A stretch of 64,000 nt of DNA from Halomonas meridiana. Its GTDB lineage: Bacteria; Pseudomonadota; Gammaproteobacteria; Pseudomonadales; Halomonadaceae. Location of the stretch: NCBI RefSeq assembly GCF_009846525.1, contig NZ_CP024621.1, positions 1,488,001 through 1,552,000 of the forward strand, read 5' to 3'. The position numbers were made by a program, and so were the translations under genes. Below, one piece after another: positions 37,426 through 44,477 of this stretch (the first letter of the stretch is position 1; each line of letters opens with the position of its first letter). The notes under the pieces were generated by a model. The model worked only from the letters and a program-made list of their open reading frames with translations, had not been told where the DNA came from and did not search any database.

Positions 37426-38736
37426 ATGTTCCAGGGTAAAGCACACGCGGCACTTATCAGCGCCCCCGGTTCCGGCCAGGGCAAATCCATGGTGACGGCG
37501 GCGCTGGCGCGGCTGCACCGTAACGCCGGGCGCACCGTGCGGGTATTCAAACACGGCCCCGACTACCTAGACCCCATGGTGCAGGAAGTCGCTTCCGGCC
37601 AGCCGGTGTATCAGCTTCACCCCTGGATGACCGGCGAGCACGAATGCCGCTGGCGCTTAGCCAAAGCCGCCCAAGAAGCCGACGTGATTTTGGTGGAAGG
37701 CTCCATGGGGCTATTCGATGGCTCGCCCTCCAGCGCGGACTTAGCCATCCTGGCGGGCATTCCCGCGCTGCCGGTGATCGATGCCTGGGGCATGGCGCAA
37801 ACCTTTGGCGCGGTGGCCCAAGGCCTGGCCAACTACCACCCCGACCTCGCCATTCATGAAGTGATCGCCAACCGCATCGGCAGCCCCGGCCACGGTAAGC
37901 TGTTGAATGAGAGCATGCCGGAAGGCATTGCGCTGCTAGGCGCAATTCCCCGTCATGACGCCATGAAAGTCCCCGACCGCCACTTAGGCCTAGTGCAAGC
38001 CAGCGAGCTGAGCGGCCTGGATGCCCAGCTAGATGCCGCCGCCAAGGTGTTAGAAGACGCCGGGCTAGGTCGCCTGCCTAAAGAGGTAACGCTAAGCGCT
38101 GACGCCCCCACGCCTGCACCGGACTATTTGCGCGGCGTGCGTATCGCTATCGCCAAAGACGACGCCTTCGCGTTTATCTACCGCGCGAATCTCGATGTAT
38201 TAGAAGAGATGGGCGCGACGCTGCACTTCTTCTCACCGCTCAACGACGCAGCACTGCCAGAATGCGATGCCCTCTGGCTGCCCGGCGGCTACCCAGAACT
38301 GCACGCCGCCCGCTTCAGCGCCAACCAGCCCATGCGCGAGGCGATCAGCGCCCATCACCGCGCAAGCAAACCCATTCTCGCCGAGTGCGGCGGGCTAATG
38401 AGCTGCGTTGAGCTGCTGGTCGACGGCGAAGGCACAAGCCACACAATGATGGGGCTGCTGCCCGGCACCGCCAAAATGGCCGGTAAGCTGACAGCACTTG
38501 GGCTACAAAGCCTGCACACCCATAGCGGCGAACTGCGCGGCCACACCTACCACCACTCGCTGTTGGAAACCTCCATGCAGCCGCTGGCTCGCACCCGCAA
38601 ACTGGCCGGTAGCGAAGCCGAGCCGATTTATCGTGATGGTGCGCTGGTAGCTAGCTACTTCCATGGCTACTTCCCCTCAGCACCCAGGCTGGTGGCGGAT
38701 ATCTTCACCGGCCAACCAATTCACCTAGCGGAGTAA
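37426..38736 (+). CDS. cbiA: Cobyrinate a,c-diamide synthase (CobB/CbiA)
   Basis: This enzyme amidates the a and c side chains of cobyrinate with glutamine. An N-terminal dethiobiotin-synthetase-like ATPase (SAPGSGQGKSMVTAALARLH, FKHGPDYLDPM) is followed by a class I glutaminase domain with the catalytic Cys in LAECGGLMSC and His in YFHGYFPS. The length is 436. It is 14 bp behind btuD. No ring-building cob/cbi genes (cobI-cobN type) are in the window, so it may serve either de novo synthesis elsewhere or salvage of incomplete corrinoids. Confidence 0.94.
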   Translation: MFQGKAHAALISAPGSGQGKSMVTAALARLHRNAGRTVRVFKHGPDYLDPMVQEVASGQPVYQLHPWMTGEHECRWRLAKAAQEADVILVEGSMGLFDGSPSSADLAILAGIPALPVIDAWGMAQTFGAVAQGLANYHPDLAIHEVIANRIGSPGHGKLLNESMPEGIALLGAIPRHDAMKVPDRHLGLVQASELSGLDAQLDAAAKVLEDAGLGRLPKEVTLSADAPTPAPDYLRGVRIAIAKDDAFAFIYRANLDVLEEMGATLHFFSPLNDAALPECDALWLPGGYPELHAARFSANQPMREAISAHHRASKPILAECGGLMSCVELLVDGEGTSHTMMGLLPGTAKMAGKLTALGLQSLHTHSGELRGHTYHHSLLETSMQPLARTRKLAGSEAEPIYRDGALVASYFHGYFPSAPRLVADIFTGQPIHLAE

Positions 38737-38846
38737 CGGGCAGGGGAGAGCGCAGCCACAAGCCCAAAATATGGAAGGTTTTTCCATAAAGCAGCAGTGG
38801 GCTATCATAGAGCGGCGAGACACTCCCCAACCCTAAAGGAGCTACC

Positions 38847-39287
38847 ATGAGCTTTTACGTATACCTTTCCGGCGAGATTCACACTGACTGGCGTGAAGAG
38901 ATCCAGCGCGGCGCAGAAGCGGCAGGCCTGGATGTCGTCTTCACCGCCCCGGTGACCGACCACGACGCCTCTGATGCAGCAGGCGACCATCTGGGCAAAC
39001 CGGACAACGGCTTCTGGCGCGACCACCAGTCGTCCAAAGTGAACGCTATCCGCACCCGCACGATGATTGAACAGGCGGATTTAGTGGTGGTGCGCTTTGG
39101 CGACAAGTACAAACAGTGGAATGCCGCCTTTGACGCAGGCTACTGCGCGGCACTGGCCAAGCCCTACATCACCCTGCACAGCGAAGAGATTGTTCACCCG
39201 CTGAAAGAAGTCGACGCCCAAGCGCAAGCCTGGTGCACCACCACCGATCAGGTCGTGGAAACCCTGCGCTACGTGCTGAAAGCATAA
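38847..39287 (+). CDS. YtoQ-family protein
   Basis: This 146-residue cytosolic protein starts MSFYVYLSGEIHTDWREEI and contains DLVVVRFGDKYKQWNAAFDA, matching the YtoQ family, which resembles nucleoside 2-deoxyribosyltransferases in fold. Function is not established. AAAGGAGC lies in front of the ATG, and a TATCAT -10-like box about 40 bp before suggests its own promoter. It stands between cbiA and cobO, so a link to corrinoid or nucleotide metabolism is possible but unproven. Confidence 0.85.
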   Translation: MSFYVYLSGEIHTDWREEIQRGAEAAGLDVVFTAPVTDHDASDAAGDHLGKPDNGFWRDHQSSKVNAIRTRTMIEQADLVVVRFGDKYKQWNAAFDAGYCAALAKPYITLHSEEIVHPLKEVDAQAQAWCTTTDQVVETLRYVLKA

Positions 39288-39327
39288 AACTTAGATCGTA
39301 AAAGATAGAACACCCCAAGGAGACCCC

Positions 39328-39939
39328 ATGCGCGAAAATGCCAAAACCCCAGAACGCCATGCCCAGCGCATGGCGGCCAAGCAGAAAATCATGAACGAGC
39401 GCATTGCCCGCGCCGATAAAGAGCAGGGCATCTTGCTGGTGCTTACCGGCCCCGGCAAAGGCAAAAGCAGCTCCGGTTTTGGCATGCTCGCCCGCGCCCT
39501 TGGCCACGGCATGAAGGTCGGCGTGGTGCAGTTCATCAAGGGCGCGTTCAGCACCGGCGAAGAAGCCTTCTTCCGCAACCTGCCCAACGTGGACTACCAC
39601 GTGATGGGCGAAGGCTACACCTGGGACACCCAAGACCGCGAACGCGACGTCGCCGCCGCCAACGCCGCCTGGGAACAAGCCAAGCGCATGCTCCAAGACG
39701 ACAGCTACCACATGGTACTGCTCGACGAACTCAACATCGCCCTACGCTACGAGTACCTCGACCTAGACCAAGTCCTCGACGACCTACAAGCCCGCCCCGC
39801 CATGCAGCACGCCATCGTCACCGGCCGCTACGCCCCCCAACCACTCATCGACCTCGCCGACACCGTCACCGAAATGAAAGTGGTCAAACACGCCTTCAAA
39901 GACCAAGGCATTAAAGCTCAGAAAGGGATAGAGCTTTAA
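39328..39939 (+). CDS. cobO: Corrinoid adenosyltransferase (CobO/BtuR type)
   Basis: CobO adds the 5'-deoxyadenosyl group to cobalt, a step required before CobU and CobS act. The 203-residue protein has the modified P-loop TGPGKGKSSSGFGMLARALG, VVQFIKGAFSTGEE, and the Walker-B-like VLLDELNIALRYEYL plus VTGRYAPQPL. AAGGAG lies ahead of the ATG. It is the last cobalamin gene before the mobile-element patch; cobQ lies 22 kb further on. Confidence 0.96.
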   Translation: MRENAKTPERHAQRMAAKQKIMNERIARADKEQGILLVLTGPGKGKSSSGFGMLARALGHGMKVGVVQFIKGAFSTGEEAFFRNLPNVDYHVMGEGYTWDTQDRERDVAAANAAWEQAKRMLQDDSYHMVLLDELNIALRYEYLDLDQVLDDLQARPAMQHAIVTGRYAPQPLIDLADTVTEMKVVKHAFKDQGIKAQKGIEL

Positions 39940-40021
39940 GGGGGAAGGGCGGTTAGTGAATTGAGAATGGTGAGGGGACGATAACCGAACCCTCATTACC
40001 CTGCGCTTTGGCGGCCTGAAG

Positions 40022-40064
40022 TTGTAGGAGGGAGCTTCAGCTCGCGACGATCAAGCCACAAAGC
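40022..40064. repeat. REP-like palindromic unit, copy A
   Basis: The unit AGGAGGGAGCTTCAGCTCG followed by CGACGATCAAGCCAC contains an imperfect palindrome (GAGCTTCAGCTC). It is about 80% identical to copy B at 41511, in the same orientation on the other side of the IS110-type element. The rest of 39940-40109 has no gene. Confidence 0.6.
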
Positions 40065-40196
40065 TTAACATTCCCTCAAAACTAAATGTGGCCACCTGTG
40101 GGAAATGGGATGGACCCGTCCCTCTGTGCCAAGATGAAGAAGCACTTCATCTAACGTGTGCAGAGCACTGACGGCATCTTGAAAGAGGATCCATCC

Positions 40197-41219
40197 ATGA
40201 ACAACATTAGCATTGTGGGTATTGATCTTGCCAAGCATGTTTTCCAACTTCATGCGGTCGATAATCGTGGCCATCAAGTGTTTAGCAAAAAGGTTAAACG
40301 TGATCAGTTAAGCACCGTGATCGGGAACCTTCCGCCCTGTCTCGTGGCCATGGAAGCATGTGGCTCCGCTCACTATTGGGCACGTGAAATCCGGCAGCTG
40401 GGTCACGAGGCACACCTGCTTCCCCCGCAGGCCGTCAAACCGTTTATTCAAGGCCATAAAAATGATGCGCGTGATGCCGCCGGTATTGCCGAGGCGGCAG
40501 CACGTCCAGCGACAAGGCGCGTGGCGGTGAAAACGCAGGAACAGCAGTCACTACAAGCACTCCACCGGGTGCGCAGCCGCCTGGTGCGTGCTCGGACGGC
40601 CGTTGGCAACGAGCTGCGCGGGCTGTTAAATGAGTTTGGCATCATTGTGGCCCAAGGCCACCGTGTCATCCGACAAGGCGATATACGTCGATTACTAGAC
40701 GAGCGTCACACTCAGTTGGGAACCGCCTTGTGTGACGTCATGCATGACCTCCTAGACGAGTGGCAAGCACTCGACACGCGCATCGCCGAGTACGATAAAC
40801 GGCTCGGCGCGTATGTTCAGGCCACTCCCAGCATGAAGCAATTGATGAGCGTTCCAGGCATTGGCCCTGTCAATGCCACGTTGCTCTTCAGTCATATGGG
40901 GGATCCCAAGCGCTTCCCTAATGGACGGCAATTTAGCGCCTCCATTGGCTTGGTCCCAAGACAGTACTCAAGTGGCGGCAAGAACATCTTGAAAAGCATT
41001 ACCAAACGCGGCAATAGCGAGGTCCGCCGTCAACTGGTTCATGGGGCGAGAGCGGCGTTGAGGCAGTTTCAACGTCAAGAGCACCCCGACCGATTAGCGC
41101 AATGGATCATTCGGTTGGCGGCACGGGTAGGCCAACGCAAGGCGATTGTGGCCTTGGCGAACAAAATGGCGCGAATTTGCTGGTCGATACTCGCTCATCA
41201 ACGCTCTTATCAAGCATAG
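40197..41219 (+). CDS. IS110-family DEDD transposase
   Basis: This 340-residue recombinase of IS110/IS1111 type has the RuvC-like N-terminal domain (VGIDLAKHVFQLHAVDNRG; CLVAMEACGSAHYWAREI; NDARDAAGIAEAA). Its C-terminal Tnp_20 domain has the conserved Ser (MSVPGIGPVNATLLFSHMG; LVPRQYSSGGKNILKSITKRG). AGAGGA lies 7 nt before the ATG at 40197. The frame is intact, so the element could be active. Confidence 0.95.
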   Translation: MNNISIVGIDLAKHVFQLHAVDNRGHQVFSKKVKRDQLSTVIGNLPPCLVAMEACGSAHYWAREIRQLGHEAHLLPPQAVKPFIQGHKNDARDAAGIAEAAARPATRRVAVKTQEQQSLQALHRVRSRLVRARTAVGNELRGLLNEFGIIVAQGHRVIRQGDIRRLLDERHTQLGTALCDVMHDLLDEWQALDTRIAEYDKRLGAYVQATPSMKQLMSVPGIGPVNATLLFSHMGDPKRFPNGRQFSASIGLVPRQYSSGGKNILKSITKRGNSEVRRQLVHGARAALRQFQRQEHPDRLAQWIIRLAARVGQRKAIVALANKMARICWSILAHQRSYQA

Positions 41220-41499
41220 AAAAGTGAGGCAGCTGCCTCGACGAGGCCCTTAGAAAAAAGTCATATTGTTGTTTGAAGTAAGCACACCCGAGGTTGCGTG
41301 AGTAAGGCAATTGATGGCACACAGGTAAGACCGACTCTCTGTCACTCTGTGAAGCTCGGAGGCCCAATGAGAGGCCGCGTGGGAGATTAAGAGCAGAGAG
41401 TGCGCATTCCATCAGGGCCAGATAGCAGCGCTATCATCAAAGGCCGGATATAAGCGTGCAGTCCTCATCCGTGTCCATCTCGTGGCTTGCTTGCTCAAC
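41220..41499 (+). ncRNA. Non-coding 3' part of the IS110-type element, candidate bridge/seek RNA
   Basis: The 280 bp between transposase stop and right inverted repeat hold no convincing gene. In the IS1111 group the guide RNA that pairs with donor and target is known to come from this position, whereas the left non-coding part here is only 75 bp. No specific fold was verified. The call rests on position and element type. Confidence 0.4.
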
Positions 41500-41510
41500 G
41501 GGACGGGTCC

Positions 41511-41552
41511 ATATAAGGGAGCTTTAGCTCGCGATGATAAAGCCACATAGCC
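41511..41552. repeat. REP-like palindromic unit, copy B
   Basis: ATAAGGGAGCTTTAGCTCG followed by CGATGATAAAGCCAC directly abuts the right inverted repeat of the IS110-type element and matches copy A at 40022. The abutment fits insertion beside a REP-like target. Confidence 0.6.
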
Positions 41553-41890
41553 CAATCCCGTAGCGCGGCGTAACGACTGAGCGAGAGCAACGAGCGAAGA
41601 AGGCAACTAGCCGCCCATCCACCACGCCATAAGCAAGCACCCACCTCAAGTTCCGCACTCATCAACCACCATTCTTTGACCAATCACAATTTGTCCAGAA
41701 TCTGCGTGACCTAAGCTAAATTTATGAATAGAGTATGATTGAACCTTAAAAAGCAGCAGGCACGCGAATTTTGGATATGCTGCCATGTTCCAGAAATAGT
41801 TCAATTAAAATAATGGATTATGATTATTTGAGTGGCTATATAACACCAATAATCGTGCTGGCGCGTTCAGTTATATTATGTGGAAGGCTG
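41553..41890. other. Gene-free, increasingly AT-rich stretch before the cassette array
   Basis: No credible coding frame, integrase remnant or attI could be recognised. From about 41690 the sequence turns AT-rich (TTTATGAATAGAGTATG and similar), unlike the chromosome on the left. It may be the remnant of whatever once lay upstream of the first cassette. Confidence 0.4.
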
Positions 41891-41896
41891 TATAAT
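41891..41896 (+). promoter_or_regulatory. -10 box directly before the first cassette
   Basis: A perfect TATAAT ends 5 bp before the cassette boundary G|TTATGC at 41901/41902. A 17-bp-spaced -35 (CAGTTA) is weak. It is placed so that transcription would start at the cassette edge and run through all four cassettes, like an integron Pc promoter. Confidence 0.45.
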
Positions 41897-41928
41897 CACT
41901 GTTATGCATTTTTTAGGAAAGAGGAACT

Positions 41929-42426
41929 ATGGGTGTTGAAGTCAGGCGAGCAGAGCCATCAGATGCTAAAGCGATAAAAGGAATTTATGAGTGCCCAAAT
42001 GCCTACACCAGCACATTACAACTTCCGCTTCCATCCTCGGATATGTGGGAAAAACGTTTCCAGAATATTCCAGAGCATGTTTATGCGTATGTGGCAGTAG
42101 TGGACGGTGAAGTAGTAGGTAATTTGGGCTTTGAGCTATGTACCAATCCGCGACGTCGTCACGTTGGTATATTCGGTATGGGCGTCAAAGACGATGTTCA
42201 AGGTATAGGTGTTGGTAGTGCTTTACTTAAAACGGTTATCGATTTAGCGGATAACTGGCTGAATTTGAAACGAATCGAATTGACGGTCTATGTGGATAAC
42301 GAACGAGCGATTAACTTGTACAAGAAATTCGGCTTTGTAATTGAAGGTGAGTCGAAAGCTTATGCATTCAGAAATGGCAGCTACGTTGACGCTTACTATA
42401 TGGCTCGCGTTGTGGCACATGCATAA
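41929..42426 (+). CDS. Cassette 1: GNAT acetyltransferase, YhhY-like
   Basis: This 165-residue N-acetyltransferase aligns by eye along its whole length with E. coli YhhY, an amino-acid N-acetyltransferase. Matching blocks are YTSTLQLPLPSSDMWEKR, RRRHVGIFGMGVKDDVQGIG (acetyl-CoA loop QGIGVGSAL), DNWLNLKRIELTVYVDNERA and YKKFGFVIEGESKAYAFRNG. AGAGGAACT precedes the ATG. The stop TAA lies within the R'' box of attC1. A substrate such as an amino acid or a toxic analogue is possible; resistance is not proven. Confidence 0.88.
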   Translation: MGVEVRRAEPSDAKAIKGIYECPNAYTSTLQLPLPSSDMWEKRFQNIPEHVYAYVAVVDGEVVGNLGFELCTNPRRRHVGIFGMGVKDDVQGIGVGSALLKTVIDLADNWLNLKRIELTVYVDNERAINLYKKFGFVIEGESKAYAFRNGSYVDAYYMARVVAHA

Positions 42427-42548
42427 CAAACGGCTCAAGAGGGACTGTCAACGCGTGGCGTTTCCAGTCCCATTGAGCGAGGTGGTTTCGGTTGTTGTGT
42501 TTAAGTTTGGTGGTAATGCGTTGCCAGCCCCTTAGGCGGGCGTTATAT
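42421..42548 (+). repeat. attC site of cassette 1
   Basis: This is a 128-bp site with R'' GCATAAC at 42421-42427 and R' GTTATAT at 42542-42548. Inner complementary arms include CTGTCAACGC near the left and GCGTTGCCAG near the right (one mismatch). The size is within the known attC range. Confidence 0.85.
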
Positions 42549-42563
42549 GAGGAAGAGATAGCC

Positions 42564-42971
42564 ATGGAAAACAGGTTTGCGGTCTCGCTACATGATGTTG
42601 ATCGATGGAAGCCTACCGATGAAGAGAGGCAGGCAGAAGTTGTTAAGCAACTGATGCAGGAGTGCGAGTCTCAGGGTGAGCAAAAGCCGAACCTCATGAC
42701 CTCGGGATTTCGTGCTAATAGCTCTTCCGCTCAGTTCGCAAGTGACTTGATTTCGGGGTTTTCTATACCTGCGGTCATCACTTCTGCCGGGTTCCTCCTA
42801 AAACATCTCGCTCCACTGATAAGCGAGTACCTCAAAACCCGCCCTCAGAAAGAGGTCACGGTGGACTATAAAGGACACCGAGTTACTGTCCGAGGTGGTG
42901 GTGATGTTGCTAAAGAGCTACAAGATTTGGTCCAAAAAATAGACGAGGCTGACTCCGGTGACGACCGATAG
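42564..42971 (+). CDS. Cassette 2: unknown small protein with a hydrophobic helix
   Basis: This 135-residue protein has no recognised family. A polar N-terminal half (MENRFAVSLHDVDRWKPTDE) is followed by one hydrophobic segment (FSIPAVITSAGFLL, residues ~74-87), an amphipathic helix (LAPLISEYLKTR), a short beta-like pair EVTVDYKGHRVTVRG, and a final helix KELQDLVQKIDEA. The helix-plus-beta-pair tail recalls effector-associated components of bacterial conflict systems, but that is only an impression. The ATG lies 16 bp after the attC1 R' box; the stop lies 3 bp before attC2. Confidence 0.7.
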   Translation: MENRFAVSLHDVDRWKPTDEERQAEVVKQLMQECESQGEQKPNLMTSGFRANSSSAQFASDLISGFSIPAVITSAGFLLKHLAPLISEYLKTRPQKEVTVDYKGHRVTVRGGGDVAKELQDLVQKIDEADSGDDR

Positions 42972-42974
42972 AGC

Positions 42975-43052
42975 ATATAACCAGGTCGTACACCGGATGC
43001 CAAAACCTGCGCTTCGCTTCAGTTTTGCCACCGGTGACGGCAGGCGTTATAT
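42975..43052 (+). repeat. attC site of cassette 2
   Basis: This 78-bp site has R'' ATATAAC at 42975 and R' GTTATAT at 43046, exact complements. The inner arms CACCGG and CCGGTG (ACACCGGATGCC versus GCCACCGGTGAC) pair, leaving a central loop. Confidence 0.85.
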
Positions 43053-43069
43053 ATCAAGAGGGATTCACA

Positions 43070-43609
43070 GTGTTTCTTGTGCTTAATGATGGAGGGCAGG
43101 TGAAATTTGCGGACGCCGAATTTTTCTATCTCGAAGAGTTGCTGGGTTCCATCGATGTATCTCTGGCTAAAACAAATGCCCAATTAATGAAATCGGATGT
43201 TTGGGATAGAGATTGCATGTGTGACAAAGGTGAATATCTTATCGGCGCGGGGTTCTGTGCTATGCAGCGATACCTATTCGATATTCTGCGTGATGTGGAA
43301 ATTGACCCTGGGCTAGCAAGAGAATTGGGGCCCAAAAGCAGAAATGGGGCCGCAGTAGCAAAATTAGTCCACTCTGCGGCCAACTATTGGAAACATGAAC
43401 CTGAGTGGCATTACTGGCTTTCAGAGCTTCAGGATAGAGCGCAAAAAACAGTAGACACCATTCTTCATAGCAGGGATTCGGCTGATTACCCACTATCAGA
43501 TCTGCTTGCTGATTTGTGTGGAGAAAACGAGCTATTGTTGGTTAATTGTCTGCCTTATTTGAGTGAATGGCGATCACCGGTCTGGGAGAAAGTTTCAAAA
43601 AATGTATAA
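43070..43609 (+). CDS. Cassette 3: unknown protein
   Basis: The product is 179 residues from the GTG at 43070, which has GAGGG about 8 nt upstream. An earlier in-frame start (43025) lies inside attC2 and is rejected. No family is recognised. It is mostly helical in appearance, soluble, with Cys-containing WDRDCMCDKGEYL and an aromatic patch AANYWKHEPEWHYWLSEL. The stop overlaps the R'' box of attC3, typical of a compact cassette. Confidence 0.7.
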   Translation: MFLVLNDGGQVKFADAEFFYLEELLGSIDVSLAKTNAQLMKSDVWDRDCMCDKGEYLIGAGFCAMQRYLFDILRDVEIDPGLARELGPKSRNGAAVAKLVHSAANYWKHEPEWHYWLSELQDRAQKTVDTILHSRDSADYPLSDLLADLCGENELLLVNCLPYLSEWRSPVWEKVSKNV

Positions 43610-43687
43610 CAAGTGCTGGCATGGCGACGCCCATTACATTGCGCCTTCGGCTCCATTCCATGGGCTCGCATGCTGCAAGCGTTAGGT
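43604..43687 (+). repeat. attC site of cassette 3
   Basis: This 84-bp site has R'' GTATAAC at 43604 and R' GTTAGGT at 43681. The arms GTGCTGGCATGG and CATGCTGCAAGC are partly complementary, and ATGGCG/CGCC-rich inner bases pair around CCTTCGG. Confidence 0.8.
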
Positions 43688-43707
43688 AAATCTACTGGAG
43701 GTGACTT

Positions 43708-44001
43708 ATGGAAATGATTTCGTACTGGAAAAACGCACAAGAAATTTACGTAGATGGTGGTTTAACATTGATCATCGGCAAATATGATCACAAGAATCAG
43801 CACCATGGTGGTGAGAAAGCGCTGGGAATTCATTGGAAGGACTACCCGCAGTCTAGAGGGGTGCTAAGCCCCTGTGTCGTCCCGAAAACTACGCGCAGCG
43901 CAATACTCTCCGGCCTTCTACATCAAGCTGTCATCAACGGCAATAAAGAACAAATAACCAAACTTTCCGAAGCAATTGACTTTTTTAGATCAGAAACCTA
44001 A
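43708..44001 (+). CDS. Cassette 4: unknown small protein
   Basis: The product is a 97-residue soluble protein starting at an ATG with GGAGG 7 nt upstream. No family is recognised. It has a compact N-terminal beta-like part (EIYVDGGLTLIIGKYDHKNQ) and a C-terminal helix (KEQITKLSEAIDFFRSE). The stop TAA lies in the R'' box ACCTAAC. Confidence 0.7.
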   Translation: MEMISYWKNAQEIYVDGGLTLIIGKYDHKNQHHGGEKALGIHWKDYPQSRGVLSPCVVPKTTRSAILSGLLHQAVINGNKEQITKLSEAIDFFRSET

Positions 44002-44050
44002 CGAAGCGCTGCCGTTGACCGCACAAAGCGCTGTCGTGCCTCCGACGTCA
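43996..44050 (+). repeat. Truncated attC site of cassette 4
   Basis: R'' ACCTAAC (43996-44002) exactly complements the first bases of cassette 4 (GTTAGGT). The left arm GAAGCGCTGCC follows, but no matching right arm or GTTRRRY box is found before the IS remnant at about 44055. The site is therefore broken. Confidence 0.65.
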
Positions 44051-44102
44051 CCCCCCAGTTTGAGTAGCGCTACACTTTAGAGTCCGACCCCATGCTAAGG
44101 AG

Positions 44103-44447
44103 ATGGGGCAGGAGAAACGTTTCAACGAAGAAAAGATCATTGGCTTCTCGAGCGAAGCAGAGACGGGCGTCCCCAGCAATGAGCTATGCCGTCGGAGCGG
44201 TTTCTCAGAAGCCAGTTACTATCTGTGGCGCAGCAAGTTTGGTGGCATGAGTGTGCCTGATGCCAAGCGGCTCAAAGAACTCAAAGCCGAAAATGGGCGC
44301 TTGAAGAAGCCGCCTGCGGAGTCGCTACGGGAGATGGAGGTCACTCGTGAGGCGCTGAGCAAAAAGTGCGAGCATCCCGGCACGCCGCAAAGCCAGGCGC
44401 TATTCAAAGCGTCCGTCTTGACGTACGTACCGAAAGGCGTACATTGA
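44103..44447 (+). pseudogene. Decayed IS3-family orfA (transposase helix-turn-helix subunit)
   Basis: The first ~88 codons match IS3-family OrfA proteins: KRFNEEKIIGFSSEAE, NELCRRSGFSEASYYLWRSK, FGGMSVPDAKRLKELKAENG and EVTREALSKK. After about 44367 the resemblance stops, and no orfB follows. The frame then reads through unrelated sequence to 44447. It is a relic unrelated to the intact IS3 element at 44751 and probably the cause of the attC4 truncation. Confidence 0.8.
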
Positions 44448-44477
44448 GTGAAAAACGGTACACACAAGAGGTGCGTC

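Larger units (their letters stand above)
40110..41512 (+). mobile_element. IS110-family (IS1111-group-like) insertion sequence
   Basis: Sub-terminal inverted repeats of 13 bp frame the element: ATGGACCCGTCCC at 40110-40122 and its exact complement GGGACGGGTCCAT at 41500-41512. Between them lie a DEDD-type transposase gene and a long non-coding 3' segment. IS1111-group elements are known for short sub-terminal inverted repeats, for insertion into REP-like sequences and for a guide RNA encoded 3' of the transposase. The exact outer ends are unknown because these elements carry a few bases outside the repeats. Confidence 0.82.
41902..44050 (+). mobile_element. Integrase-less integron gene-cassette array (CALIN), four cassettes
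   Basis: Each cassette starts with TTRRRY after a G and ends in an attC whose R'' box is the complement of the cassette's own first bases. Cassette 1 starts G|TTATGC and its R'' is GCATAAC. Cassette 2 starts G|TTATAT and has ATATAAC. Cassette 3 starts G|TTATAT and has GTATAAC (one mismatch). Cassette 4 starts G|TTAGGT and has ACCTAAC. All four genes face the same way, spacing is minimal, and composition is AT-richer than the flanks. No intI gene lies in the window. The last attC is cut by an old IS remnant. Confidence 0.88.

Noticed and set aside
38770..38788. TATGGAA/TTCCATA hairpin after cbiA as a terminator
   Set aside because: It is a short AT-rich stem without a following T run. It may only be part of the ytoQ promoter region.
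40022..41552. Short repeats around the IS110-type element considered as a CRISPR array
   Set aside because: Only two units about 1.5 kb apart, no regular spacers and no cas genes. They fit REP-like elements.
41771..41977. A 68-codon frame before cassette 1
   Set aside because: There is no ribosome site, it crosses the cassette boundary and runs into the GNAT gene in another frame, and it has no family features.
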